Assembly (NCBI GenBank): GCA_013368315.1
Contig: JAACJM010000002.1
Location: 558,001-622,000, forward strand
Direction of reading: 5' to 3'
Origin: Tetrapyrgos nigripes
Lineage: Eukaryota > Basidiomycota > Agaricomycetes > Agaricales > Campanellaceae
DNA length: 64,000 nucleotides
Position numbers and translations under genes: made by a program. A model generated the notes under the pieces. It saw only the letters and a list, made by a program, of their open reading frames with translations. It ran no database searches and was not told the origin of the DNA. Every line of letters begins with the position of its first letter. The stretch's first letter is position 1. Below are positions 12,148 to 23,702 of this stretch, one piece after another.

Positions 12148-13557
12148 ATGTCCGACTTGACTGGCGACGCTTTCTCTAGCTCTCCCGCATCAAGCTCTCC
12201 TCCTCCTACTCCTCTTACTCTTGTCGAAGCTCCAATTTCACCTATGAGCAGCATACGTGCATGTATGCTCGAGGCTCGCAACAATCCTCCAATCCCGCTG
12301 GCTGGAATGTCTCGACTTTTTTCAGAAACCGATGACAGCAACAATGCTGAAAATGGTCAGCGCTTCCCAGCTTTCAACCTCGACCCTGCTATTGTCTCTG
12401 CCAACCAAACGGCCTCAAATGCTGATACACAAGCTGTCCTGGCTCGCATCCAGGCTCTGAAAACACAGAGGAATCTGGCCGGTGATTCTGTGCGTGACTT
12501 TGAGGCCTTCGAAACTGTAAGTTATCAATATCTCTACAAATCTTTCTATTCTTCTTGTTCTGATATTCAATTAGGGTCTCTCGCCAGCTGAACACATGGC
12601 TCACATCATGATTGTCCAGCTGGAAATCCGTGACCAACTGCGTCTTCTCACCTTGGCTCAAGAGTATCGTGTTCCAGAGACCATCAAAGTGTGTCCATCT
12701 AAGTCATGTATATATTTGACGTATGATTTATTTTCATCTTTTAGACGACCGCCAAAGACTATGCAACAGTCTATGTTCTCTCACCCTTTGTCGTCCATTA
12801 TAAGGACAAGAATGGTCCCTCCGAAGTATTGGTGTGTCCACTTTTTGTTTCCAAGCGTTTTTTTTCTCATGCACTGTAGGCTGCAATGCGTCAGCTCAAC
12901 ATTCAAAATTTACCACCTGCAAGCGAGACTGGACGATGCAGCGCCATCAGCGAAATCATCAAGAAAGCCATGACAGACACTTGGCACCATATGAAGGAAA
13001 GGGTAAGCTCAAGTATCATCTGCTACTGAGGTGTCATACTGATGATATCAGATTGCTGCATCCATTGGCACGAATGGAGGTGCAGCCCAGGATATTGCAT
13101 TGGCACAAATGGAGGTGCAGCCCAGGATATTGCATTGGATCGTCAAAGGCGAAACCCACTGCAGCACTTTTCATGCGTATTGCCGTTCTGGTGAGTCACT
13201 TTGGATTTTGCCTCTTCTTTCTCTGACATGTTATTCTTGCAGCGCTATCTGTATGTCACCCTCCCCAAGAACATCACTCCCGAAAAGTTCTGGGGAAAAG
13301 TAGACGAATATCTTTCCAAGTGTCGCGCAGAGTTCTCTCAGCCTGGGGCACTACATGAGTGAGTATTTTGGTGTATATGATCGGTCCTCCAAGTGACAGC
13401 TCATTTCATTGACAGTATGTTCACTACACTCTACAATGACGACGTAAAGGTGTATGGGCAACCCGATTTGTCAAGTCATCCTCAGGTCTCGCTCCAAGTT
13501 GTTGAGGAATGGATTTCCAAGGTCAACGCCATTGCCTCTCGCACCCAGTCTTCTTAG
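12148..13557 (+). pseudogene. multi-exon gene of unknown function, frame broken by a 35-bp duplication
   Basis: Starting at MSDLTGDAF, GT-AG introns (donors near 12517, 12690, 12830, 13002, 13190, 13359) join segments DSVRDFEAFET, GLSPAEHMAHIMIVQLE, TTAKDYATVYVLSPFVVHY, AAMRQLNIQNLPPASETG, KPTAALFMRIAVL, RYLYVTLPKNITPEKFWGK and FTTLYNDDVKVYGQPD, ending in TAG. The consistent splice sites argue for a once-real gene. In the fifth internal exon a 35-bp unit is repeated in tandem (about 13067-13136), and the reading frame before it does not match the frame after it. The N-terminus is Ser/Pro-rich and probably disordered; the rest is helical-looking. No domain recognised. It could still be expressed if a splice choice skips the duplication. 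Confidence 0.55.
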
Positions 13558-13895
13558 TCGTCTGTATCTTTGTCTGTATGCCCACTGCGAGCAAAATAAT
13601 ATATGTTTACACATCTCCTGAAACATGTAATGATGTCCTACCGGTATAAGACTGGGGTATATGTCAGATGCAAGAGTTGCCAGACCAAGACTGACCAGAG
13701 CTTGTAAAGAGCTCACCGAGGTGTTTTGAGAAGATTTTTCTCGTCTGAAATCAGCAAGCAGTGAGAAGCGCTGAGTGGACCTTTGGATCAGATCTGACGG
13801 CGTTCCTATGCGGCAACGTCATATGGAGACAGCCCCAAATCTCTTCTGGATATTGCCTGTCGGGAGAAGGCGCTGTGTTAGTGGAATTAGGTCTT

Positions 13896-13907
13896 AGATT
13901 GACGTAG
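13896..13907 (+). repeat. 12-bp direct repeat, right copy
   Basis: Second AGATTGACGTAG; see the left copy at 10738. Confidence 0.55.
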
Positions 13908-14198
13908 ATAAAATCTCCGTTAGAGGTTCATCCCTAGTCATCCTGGGAACATTGCAGAAACGTCCCACAGACATGCCAGCTGGTCGGTGGTGTACTCAAC
14001 CTACAGTACCAAAATCATCATCATCCATCTTCACCCGTTCACATCCATCTGGAGTTGGCCAAGGAAAGCCTGTGCATACCTCTTGGACTCCTTGTACAAC
14101 TTCAGAGTCTGAGCATGACTGTCAACCACCATTGGGATGGGTTTTGGATCCTCGTTTGGTGCACCTTGGTCAGGTGCTGTTGGACTTAGGTTGGATTG
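13908..14198 (+). pseudogene. gag-like ORF of the short LTR element, 3' part
   Basis: The frame continues from the repeat through LVILGTLQKRPTDMPAGR to GWVLDPRLVHLGQVLLDLGW, where gypsy1 enters. The closing D-P-R-L-x-x-L-x-x-x-L-x-x-LGW pattern looks like a conserved C-terminal motif. Function not assigned. Confidence 0.45.
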
Positions 14199-14754
14199 TG
14201 TCATGAATCGCTCCCCACCTATTCATTTCCTTTCTATTCTTTTCCTTTACTACTTACTTCCCACTCTATTTACTTTTAACCCCATAAACATCAACCATTT
14301 CCCATCATTGTCTATAGTTACCATCTCTCCAGATCTATGACTCACACTCTTATTTCCTCCGCTTCCTATCTCCACGGATATTCTCACTGTCAATCATTCT
14401 TTATGATCCAGTACCTTCATCTATCCATATTTAACTTATTCCTCTCTCGCCCTTGACGTTTCCACATGATACCGTCTATTATTACTTACTCTTTCCCATC
14501 TGTTCATATTTTACTTATATACCTGTGATCTTTGTAACCTATTCCTTAGTTCGTTCACTTCGTCTCCGCTCCGTACTACTACTGCGCAGTGTAGAGCCTA
14601 GTCAGCTTACTACCTCATCTCTCTATCTCTCTTTCTCTCTATCTCTCTTTCTCTCTATCCCTCTATCTCTTTTTGATCAAATCCATTTCCTTGTAACCGG
14701 CTTTCTCGTATTGTGTCACTTGGGTGGTTATTGAGTGTACCGACAACCTTGACA
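14199..14754 (+). repeat. gypsy1 5' LTR
   Basis: TGTCATGAATC...CCTTGACA, 556 bp, with a CT-rich stretch (repeated CTCTAT/CTTT units near 14612-14670) before the 3' end. Confidence 0.95.
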
Positions 14755-15321
14755 CTTGAACGGACTCCCATACACCCACCTCACTAAAATTGAGTCTTTC
14801 CCTTGACTATCTCGTCTATCGTTACTCCTCAAAAACAATCCTCCTTTTTCCACAAATACGTTCGAGAGCACTCTGCGTATTTATTACAACAAACCGTTTC
14901 TCCTTTCGAAAACTCTTCTCACTCTGTCTACCCCATTTTCCCAAATTCGCTTCGAACCCGCTGTAACCCCTTCTGACTACGAACGGGTTCCATTTCCCCT
15001 TCCTCTCGACATCTTACACACCGAATACTGGGTCTCCCACAGAAGAAACATATGAGCGAATCCTTGGAGTTTCGACTGACACTTCATCTGCACAAGACGT
15101 TGGGTGTGGAAACTTATCTCAGGTGACGTAGTCCTCTCGACATTTTCATACATAACAGTGAAAGAGGACTTCAATACAGGAGAAACTGTGGTTCAGATTA
15201 GAGGACCCCTATTCCTCAGAGAACACGTCGACTAATGTCTATCATCACCCTCCCCCGACTACGGACTACCTTCCTCCTTTATCCTAGGACCCAATTACCT
15301 AGCCTGAAGAAGAACTAGTAT

Positions 15322-16820
15322 ATGACAAGTCGACGATCCGCATCTGCAGACCCGAACCTCCACTGCGCCGACCGACCACACGTATTCCACCCCTCATCAT
15401 TCCGAGACGCCACCTACTTCGCCGAAAACGGTGATGATCCTTGGATTCCGTGCACCGTAAAACCGTGCCTAAACAGATATAACACTCAACGACTTACCGC
15501 CGAAGAGATCCCGAGTGGGCTACACGTCATAACCCAACTCCAAGAACTTGCAATTCGAAAAGCACATCCGAAACCTAATCCCGAGACCGAATCAGAACAA
15601 GGAACCTCTACACCTGTCAACCAGAAACACCTTCCAATAACCCGCCAGAACCTGATAACCCCACTTCCCCCCCTTCTTCTCCCACCATTCCGTCTGCCGA
15701 AGGACCATCCGTAGCCCCTCGTCGACCTCCTACACCCCCTTCCCCGAATCCGTCAGATCCAAACGACTCAGTCATGGCTGATACACCTCCTATCAGGTTG
15801 AATGGTACCTCCGAACGAGGAAGAAAACCTGACGCCTTCAATGGGGAACGCAGCGAGGCAAAACGATGGTTGGCCTTGTTTAACAACTATCTGCGCATGA
15901 ATAAAAGCAAGTACCCTACTGAGGAGAGTCAGGTCTCGTTATTCCTATCATTCTTCACGGGAGAAAAAGGAGGAGATTGGGCAACGCAACGATTAATGGA
16001 ACGAGATGAAGATGAGGAAGATGAAGCATTAGAAAGTACGCCAGAGAAACGTAGATGGATAACCTTGAAACAGATACGTGATAAGTTCAAAAAGGACTTC
16101 AGAGCTCTTGCCTCGGACGACATGGCAAGGACAAAGATCAAGTTTGCTAGGATGAAAGGGACGGATATCAGCAGCTACAACAGCATCTTCGATACATACG
16201 GAGAGGAATCCGACTTCGGAGAGACAGCGCTGTTGGAGTTCTATCAGGATGGATTACCACCTAAACTCTGAGAGGCAGTCGGAAGAACGTATCCAAAATG
16301 GGATGACTTCGAGGAATACAGGGAAAGGGCTGTAGAGCTTCATTTAGAATGGTTGAAGGAACGGGAAAGACAAGGACGCTGGAAAACTCCTTCGACATCA
16401 AGGAGTAACCCAGGTCCATCTCAGGGAAGAACAGTAGCAAGCGTCAATGCACTTATGAATATGGGATCAGGTGCTAACTTGTCTTTCACTCCATTACCCA
16501 AGCTGACACCTGATGAAAGAGACCGACTCCGAAAACTAGGAGCATGCTTCGCATGTAGACAAACTGGACATATGAGCAACGAGTGTCCAACATTTCCAAA
16601 ACCGTCAACTCAAAACACCTCCCGAACTTTCTCTCCTCGTGCTGTTCGAACAGCCGAAATCGCATCTTCACCACCAGCAACGGTAGCTCAGACATCGTCA
16701 TCTCGAGATACGATCAAGGATATTTCCGACATGGTTAACAGAGTCAAAGGATTAGAAGGGGAAGAAAAGGAACAAGCAACCGTCTATTTAAAAGACATTA
16801 TGTCTAAATTGGATTTTTAA
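15322..16820 (+). pseudogene. gypsy1 gag
   Basis: The ATG frame aligns throughout with gypsy2 gag (50365-51876). It begins MTSRRSASADPN and contains a capsid-like central region. The nucleocapsid knuckle CFACRQTGHMSNEC (C-x2-C-x4-H-x4-C) lies near 16545-16590, and the frame ends SKLDF. The frame is lost between about 15617 and 15774 relative to gypsy2, and TGA at 16269-16271 replaces CGA. It therefore cannot make a full-length Gag without readthrough. Confidence 0.9.
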
Positions 16821-16824
16821 ATCA

Positions 16825-19800
16825 CTCCTCTGCTACGTCGTCAGCAGGAGTTGAACAGTATACTGGACAATTAAAGAATAATCGATATAGTGTGTTATAC
16901 CCCTCCAGTGAGCGAATCTTTCCTTCAGAGCTAAGAATGTCGGCAATCACTCGTAACCGGCAGATACCATCAATCACACTCAAAACTGAATTAATCGGCA
17001 AGGTTACTGGCAGAAAAATCGACGCAAACGCCCTAATAGACAGTGGTGCAGAAGGCATAATCATCAATAGCCGGTTCGCACAAGAAAATCAACTCACCCT
17101 TCTTCCTATCAAAAACCCATTCCCAGTACGAAACGTTGATGGCTCCAAAAACACTATGGGATGGGTACGAGAATATACCATCCAGAATCTTCGTATCTAT
17201 TCCCAAGACAACAAAGCGTACCACGAGGAAAAGGCTGAATTCTACGTAACAGACATTGGGGATCACGATATAATCCTCGGTACTGACTGGTTGGAAGAAC
17301 ATAACCTGGAAATAGATTGGTCAGTCTCGCGAATAGGCATGATCAGATGCCCGAAAACGTGTATCATAGTGAATCCACCCATTCTCCATTTAAAAACTAA
17401 AACGAAACCTTCAAAATCCGTGGACATCGACCCACGAACTCACCATAAAGATTATCAAGTCAGATGGTCGGAACCTATTGGACGATTCAAACCAGTTGCC
17501 CAATCAAAAATTGCAGGACGACGCCATCAGATTCCTATTCAGTCCTTCCATCAAAGTTCGGAAGTAACGGCGATCTTTACTGAAGACAGTTGTGGGAGAG
17601 ATACCGTCCCAGAACAATGGAAACAAGACGTAATGGAAGAACTGTTGGGGAACGAGGAAAGAGTAACGATGCTGGACGAGGAAATGTCAGGAACACCAAA
17701 CCTGAACATCTGTGCAGGGTTCACGAAGGCACAAGAACTTGCAGAGGCAGCCCAGAACGTCCAAACCGATATACCTCTTAAAGATAAGATTCCTTTGCAA
17801 TATCATCAGTTCTTAGGAGTCTTTGACAAACAAACCTCAGAACGACTACCGAGACGTGGTGAATGGGATCATGCCATCGAACTAAAACCGGACTTTGAAC
17901 CACGCCCCTGCAAAACGTACCCCTTATCCCCGAATGAACAAAAGGAACTCGACGAGTTCATCAAAGAAAACTTAGAGAAGGGATATATAAGACTGTCGAA
18001 ATCTCCTATGGCAAGTCCTTTCTTCTTTGTAAAAAAGAAAGATGGAAAACTATGACCAGTACAGGACTATCGCGCCTTAAATAGAGGGACCGTCAAAAAC
18101 GAATACCCCCTACCGCTCATATCGGAACTCGTAGACAAACTAAAAGGGGCACGGATATTCTCTAAAATCGACCTCAGGTGGGGATATAACAACATACGCA
18201 TAAAGGAAGGAGATGAATGGAAAGCAGCGTTTAAGACTAACCGCGGACTTTTTGAACCAACAGTGATGTTTTTCGGTCTTATGAATTCTCCAGCTACATT
18301 CCAAGCGATGATGAACACTCTTTTCAAGGACCTGATCGACTCTGGAAAAGTCGTGATTTACATGGACGACATCTTAATATTTACGGAATCACTGGAAGAG
18401 CACCGAAACATGGTAAAGCAAGTACTTGCACGACTCCAGGGGAACAACCTGTACGCTAAACCGGAAAAGTGCACCTTCGAAACCAACTCGGTGGAGTTCC
18501 TTGGCCTTATCGTCTCACACAATACACTAGCGATGGACCCGGTCAAGGTCAAAGGGGTAACCAAATGGCCAACCCCACGCAACGTCAAAAACGTACAATC
18601 ATTCCTTGGCTTCGGAAACTTCTACCGTTGCTTCATACGCGATTTTTCAAAAATCGCACGACCACTGTTCGATCTCACGAAGAAGGATCACCCATGGAAA
18701 TGGTCTGATGAAGCCGAAAAAGCCTTTCAGGCGCTCAAAGATACGTTCACGTCTTCACCAGTCCTCCTCATGCCCGATCATTCTAAACCGTACCGAGTAG
18801 AAGTTGATGCGTCAGATTACGCTACCAGAGGAATCTTGCAACAACAAGGGCCGGACGATAAATGGCATCCTGTAGCTTATCTATCAAAAGCTCTGTCCGA
18901 GACCGAGTGAAACTACAACATTCACGATAAAGAACTGTTAGCGATCATACGCGGACTCGAAGCCTGGCGACACTACCTGGAAGGCGGACCACATACCATC
19001 GAAATCTTGACCGATCATGACAACCTCAGATACTTCACTACTGCTCAGAAACTTAGCTGGCGACAAGCCAGAATGGCCTTGTTTTTGACCAGATTCGATT
19101 TCATGCTCACTCACAAACCCGGAAACCTTAACCGAAGTGACCCACTCTCTCGAAGATCAGACCATAAAGAGGGGGTCGAGAATGACAACAAAGATAGGGT
19201 CTTGCTTGACCCCAAGTTCTTCAGGATTCGAGCAACGAGGCCGGGAACAGTAACTGCAATCGGAGATCCAGAGTTGAAAAGGCGGATTAAAGAATGCCCA
19301 AAAAGGGATGCCGAAGTCGTAAGTGCGTTACAAACCATCTTTAACAACGGACCGCGCACATTGGCAAAAAACCTATAGGAATGGAATTACAAAGACGGAA
19401 TCATCTTGTTCCGAGGGAAAATCTGCGTCCCAAACGACCAACAACTCAGACAAGACATTGTCAAAATGCATCACGACAGCCTTACTGCAGGGCATCTGGG
19501 ATGATTCAAGACGTATGAACTCGTCAGTAGAGAATTCTGGTGGCCTGGTATGTCAGTATTCGTTCGTAACTACGTCGAAGGATGCGCTATCTGTCAGTTA
19601 ACCAAGGCAAATAACCACCCGGCGCATGTACCACTAATTCCAAACGAGATACCGGAACAACCCTTTGGCACAATTACAACCGATTTCATCACGGATCTGC
19701 CAGAATGTGACGGCTTCAATGCAATTCATGTCACAGTCGATCGTTCAACGAAAACGGTTGTCATTTCTCCATGCAGAAAGGATATCGATAGCGACGGAAC

Positions 19801-20941
19801 AATCGACCTATTATTTGACAACACTTGGCGAAGATATGGCTTATGGGACAAGATGATATCTGACCGTGGACCTCAATTTGCAAGCCAAGTAATGAAAGGA
19901 ATATACGCTCAGTTAGGTATCACCTCGGCACTCAGCACAGCTTATCATCCACAAACAGATGGTGAAACAGAAAGGTTCAATCAAGAACTTGAACAGTACC
20001 TTCGGACCTTCTGCAACTACCGCCAAGACGATTGGGTTAAATACCTACCCTACGCCGAATTCTGCCACAATACACGAGTTCATTCAGCAACTGGGAAATC
20101 GCCGTTCAAACTACTCCATGGATATTTACCTCGACTCTTCCCCACATTCAACCCAGCTTCACACGTACCAAAAGTCGAAGAACGCCTTCAGGACTTGGAT
20201 ATACTCCGAGAAGAACTAAAAGCAAGCCTGTCGACAGCGGCAGAAATGATGAAGGAACAAAACAAGGATTATACGAACGAAGGAGTGAAGTTTAAGGTTG
20301 GAGACAAGGTATTGCTAGACAGAAAAAATCTGAAGACAACGAGGCCAAAAGCTAAGTTGGCAAATCGTCGTCACGGCCCGTTCAAAATCACTGACGTTAT
20401 CAGTGAAGTCAACTACTGACTCAAATTACCGAATACCTGGCACATTCATCCAGTTTTCCACACCTCACTCCTATCGCCGTATAAAGAAACCGAAGCTCAT
20501 GGAGTGAACTACCCGGGAAAACCAGCTGAATTACTTCCCAAAGATAATGAATATGATGTGGAAGCAATTCTGGATTCAAAACCAACGAGGAACTGTCGGG
20601 GAGTACAATACCTTGTCAAATGGTTAGACTACGCTGACTCAGAGAATTCATGGGAACCAGCATCAGGATTGACGAAGGTGAAAGATATGATCGAAACCTT
20701 CCACCAACAACATCCAAATGCCTATAGACCACTGAACCTGATACGACCAGGAACAACAGTACGGTCATTGGGAATCACTGTCGGAGACATATGGCAGAGC
20801 ACTCAGGTGCTTCAAGCTAAAGCGCGACTTAACGAAGGGACAATTACACGAGTCGCTAGTATTCTATGTCCACCTTCCCACTCCACCAATCGACTAAACT
20901 GGGAATTCCGTCATCATTCATCCATCGCATTTCCCCATTAA
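16825..20941 (+). pseudogene. gypsy1 pol with chromodomain
   Basis: In order: retropepsin motif ALIDSGAEG near 17035, RT with YMDDI near 18360, RNase H VEVDASDYA near 18800, an integrase zinc region, catalytic core (TTDFITDLPE, SDRGPQFAS, GETERFNQE) and a chromodomain (VEAILDSK...YLVKWLDYADSENSWEP) near 20560-20700. Pol starts in the -1 frame relative to gag and overlaps its end at GGATTTTTAAAT. Stops: TGA at 18053, 18908, 19502 and 20417, and TAG at 19376. The integrase core is in frame here, where gypsy2 has a 1-nt deletion. Confidence 0.95.
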
Positions 20942-21133
20942 ACACCTTCCCCTTAACGACACTAACCGACTGGACGGCGTCTACTGTCAAACTCGTCTCT
21001 AGACAGCGAACTGGTCATTCACTTGACACGTACTAACGAGTATAAGAGGTGCCTCCTTAACGAGGAGAACAACAGAAGAACACCATCCATCGCTACCAGT
21101 CGAACAACAATCACTCACACTCTCGCTATCGCA

Positions 21134-21607
21134 ATGTCAACTACTCCCTCTACCGACACCGCCGTTCATAATGCACACCCAACCAATGGGGGACGTTGCA
21201 CCTATGGAAAACGCTCAGGACGTCAATGTCGACTCTCAAAACAGCACCAAGGACCTCACAACGGGTGTAAACGCTGCACGTGGGGAGGAGAGGATGGACC
21301 AGGGCGATGCATATTAGGCAGAGGACATAGAGCTACATGTGTAGTTCATCGAACATCCCTACGAGCAGAACACAGAGGGAACCTTGGATGGGGAAACGGC
21401 AGCGTATGGGGCGCACACATCACCTTACAATACGACCACAACGATGGATGGGATGGAGCAGGCTGGGGTTCTGCGACCAACACGACGGAATGGGGCGACT
21501 TAACAGACTATTGGCCAGAACAGGGAGAATTGGACAGACGACTTCGCGAACAATGGGCGAAACACTGGACAAACAGCTTGCCGAGCTCCGGTGAAAGCTC
21601 GTCTTAA
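21134..21607 (+). CDS. gypsy1 ORF3, paired Cys/His modules
   Basis: An ATG-started ORF of 157 codons lies between pol and the 3' LTR, in the position where env sits in other elements. It has no signal peptide or membrane segment, so it is not an envelope gene. Residues about 22-70 hold C-x9-C-x5-H-x3-H followed by C-x10-C-x5-H-x3-C (21197-21340), spaced like two zinc-binding units. The C-terminal half is Trp/Gly-rich and ends SSGESSS. It is intact although gag and pol are broken, and it is conserved in gypsy2. A nucleic-acid-binding or capsid-accessory role is possible; function unknown. Confidence 0.8.
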   Translation: MSTTPSTDTAVHNAHPTNGGRCTYGKRSGRQCRLSKQHQGPHNGCKRCTWGGEDGPGRCILGRGHRATCVVHRTSLRAEHRGNLGWGNGSVWGAHITLQYDHNDGWDGAGWGSATNTTEWGDLTDYWPEQGELDRRLREQWAKHWTNSLPSSGESSS

Positions 21608-21618
21608 AGAGGGGGTAA

Positions 21619-22174
21619 TGTCATGAATTGCTCCCCGCCTATTCATTTCCTTTCTATTCTTTTCCTTTACTACTTACTTCCCACTCTATTTACTTTTAAC
21701 CCCATAAACATCAACCATTTCCCATCATCGTCTATAGTTACCATCTCTACAGATCTATGACTCACACTCTTATTTCCTCCGCTTCCTATCTCCACGGATA
21801 TTCTCACTGTCAATCATTCTTTATGATCCAGTACCTTCATCTATCCATATTTAACTTATTCCTCTCTCGCCCTTGACGTTTCCACATGATACCGTCTATT
21901 ATTACTTACTCTTTCCCATCTGTTCATATTTTACTTATATACCTGTGATCTTTGTAACCTATTCCTTAGTTCGTTCACTTCGTCTCCGCTCCGTACTACT
22001 ACTGCGCAGTGTAGAGCCTAGTCAGCTTACTACCTCATCTCTCTATCTCTCTTTCTCTCTATCTCTCTTTCTCTCTATCCCTCTATCTCTTTTTGATCAA
22101 ATCCATTTCCTTGTAACTGGCTTTCTCATATTGTGTCACTTGGGTGGTTATTGAGTGTACCGACAACCTTGACA
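21619..22174 (+). repeat. gypsy1 3' LTR
   Basis: 556 bp, matching the 5' LTR except for about six single-base changes. Confidence 0.95.
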
Positions 22175-22256
22175 GATTGGGCATTGGGTTTGTCTTTTTC
22201 TCTGTTTGTTGTTTGTCAGGTGACGAGGATGTCGCCATTTTTTTAGTGGGGGCACA

Positions 22257-22386
22257 TGTAGTAGGGCCAGTTTTGCCAGTGTTTGTCCATGTTTGTTGGC
22301 AGCTTTAGCCTAGTTTCCTGTCATAGTGGTAGACAATCTAGCACATCTCACGAGGCTTTCTCCAGCAGCAGGCTATGCCTGCTCCA
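22257..22386 (+). repeat. 3' LTR of gag-only element
   Basis: Right-hand copy of 9596-9743, preceded by the purine-rich AGTGGGGGCACA. Confidence 0.75.
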
Positions 22387-23316
22387 ATGATTAGGGTTTC
22401 CACTGCTCTTATTACCACCACTCTTCCCCTTGCCATTTCCACTACCACTTCCCTTCCCACTATGACTACCATTATGCGAACAGTTATACACAGCAACTAA
22501 TGCTTCTTGTGCCTTCTTCTCATCAGCCTTCAGGATAGATTGATTGTATTCATTTTCAAGGCTGGAAATGAGGATGTCAAGGTCAATAGGTGTCTTCATA
22601 ACACAAGCAGCAACATTGAGTGAGGTGAGGACAGGTGTGTAGGATGGAGCATCCGAAAGGGATCAGGTGATGTTAGTGACAAAAATGAGGTTGTCGACAG
22701 GGTGTCCAAGCTGAGCTAGACTCTCCCACAACTCCTTCATGGTGGTGAGGTGAGTGCAAAGGTCCTGTCCTTCGAGACAAGTGAGGATGTCAGAAGCAAT
22801 GAGTGTACCACAGTCTTCAAAGGTGCTGACAAGCTTGTTCCAGACATCAGCAGTGGTAGAGAGGTCTCAGACCTTGACAAAAATGGATTTGGGGATAGTC
22901 TCATAGATAAACTCATGAGTAAGAGCTTCCTGCTTGTGGTACTCCTCCCACTGTTCATCAAGAGATAGTAGCAACAATCTCAACACTGCATCTGGCTCCT
23001 TCTTGTACCATTTCCCATTCTTCATCTCAATCTCATGCTTCAGTTTCCTAGCAGTACCTGTCAGGTGTCTCCTCAGTCCCTTGGATGATGCATGGTTGAC
23101 GATGCAAGCTTTGTAGTCAGACCAGTTAGCACCATTCTCCAAGAGAGTAGGCAAGCAGTGGACCAGCTTGAGGGTAGAAGACGAGTAGGTGTTGATGTCA
23201 GGGCCTATAATGTAATGAAACGATGTAAGTATCTTGTATTCTGTTTCTTTGAGTTTGCTATGTCTCAATTTACTGTACTTGCAATGTAATTGATGCTTTG
23301 GGCATGCCTTGGGCAT
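22387..23316 (-). pseudogene. copia3 gag
   Basis: Minus-strand frames read LVHCLPTLLENGANWSDYK, KHEIEMKNGKWYKK, a TGA, then DLSTTADVWNKLVSTFED, a TAG, then LDILISSLENEYNQSILKADEKK and a Gly/Ser/Lys-rich tail ending GNPNH, where the short LTR element enters. The pattern is that of the UBN2-type gag polyprotein of copia elements. The missing zinc knuckle lies on the far side of the insert, at 9591-9550. Confidence 0.8.
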
Positions 23317-23690
23317 CTGTTTTCTCTTTCTTTCTTTCCTTTTCTACAACATTCTGATGAAAGTTCCATTCTATTCTAGATAGTTCTAATGACTCAAGTC
23401 ACTAATTACATATATAAGTATCTCAGTATGTACTCTTGTAATAACCTTTCCTACTTTGCAATACACATCTGTGTTTGAACCTTACATCTTGACTGATTGT
23501 AAGTCAGCATCCTTAGTAACACACAAGCTTGCTTAGTGTGCTGTTTCTTGACCTTGACTGATGCCCACCTGCTCACCAAGTGAACCTGGTATTTCACGGT
23601 AATGCACAAGCTTGCCTTGACTTAAGTACCTTTTTCTCACTACTGATCATCTCAGAGTCTCCTGAACCTGAACCAAACCCATGGTTCATT

Positions 23691-23700
23691 ACACATAACC
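23691..23700 (-). other. copia3 primer-binding site
   Basis: GGTTATGTGT follows the 5' LTR by two bases. It resembles GGTTATGGGCCC of copia1 and copia2, which matches the complement of the initiator tRNA-Met anticodon arm. Confidence 0.5.
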
Positions 23701-23702
23701 TC

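Larger units (their letters stand above)
10750..13895 (+). mobile_element. 3.1-kb intron-containing insert of unknown type
   Basis: This segment interrupts the gag-like ORF, is bracketed by a perfect 12-bp direct repeat, and shows no terminal inverted repeats. It carries a multi-exon plus-strand gene (12148-13557) and smaller ORFs. When it is removed with one repeat copy, the downstream frame (from QIDVDKISVRG) is open across the junction for about 100 codons up to gypsy1. That it is mobile is inference; it could be a captured host segment. Confidence 0.45.
14199..22174 (+). mobile_element. Ty3/gypsy chromovirus copy 1 (gypsy1)
   Basis: Full-length insertion with 556-bp LTRs and a perfect 5-bp target duplication GATTG (14194-14198, 22175-22179). 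The LTRs differ at about 6 positions, so insertion is recent. Order: LTR, leader, gag, pol (protease, RT, RNase H, integrase, chromodomain), a third ORF, purine tract AAAGAGGGGGTAA, LTR. Six in-frame stops disable gag-pol. Five sit where gypsy2 has an arginine CGA/CGG codon. Confidence 0.95.
9596..22386 (+). mobile_element. short gag-only LTR retrotransposon, itself invaded
   Basis: Direct terminal repeats of 148 and 130 bp (9596-9743, 22257-22386) both start TGTAGTAGGG and end CTGCTCCA. The flanks repeat ATGA at 9592-9595 and 22387-22390. After the left repeat comes a primer-site-like TGGTGAAAAGAGCACG (9747); before the right repeat comes a purine tract AGTGGGGGCA. Without the nested insert (10750-13895) and gypsy1, the interior is only about 1.4 kb, with a degenerate gag-like ORF and no protease, RT or integrase. 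That architecture fits a non-autonomous LTR element of the TR-GAG kind. It interrupts the copia3 gag directly before its zinc knuckle. Confidence 0.75.

Noticed and set aside
10750..13895. Insert could be a Crypton or Helitron
   Set aside because: No tyrosine-recombinase or Rep/helicase motif is visible, and the ends do not fit TC...CTRR; left as unknown.
14612..14670. CT-rich repeats (CTCTATCTCTCTTT) that could be a microsatellite locus
   Set aside because: They recur in all four gypsy LTRs, so they are part of the LTR and not an independent feature.
16892..16894. GTG as the start of gypsy pol
   Set aside because: The frame is open upstream into the gag end, and the first ATG is further downstream; GTG initiation is not expected in a fungus.
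21134..21607. gypsy1 ORF3 as an envelope gene
   Set aside because: No signal peptide, no transmembrane segment and no furin-like site; the Cys/His pattern suggests zinc binding instead.
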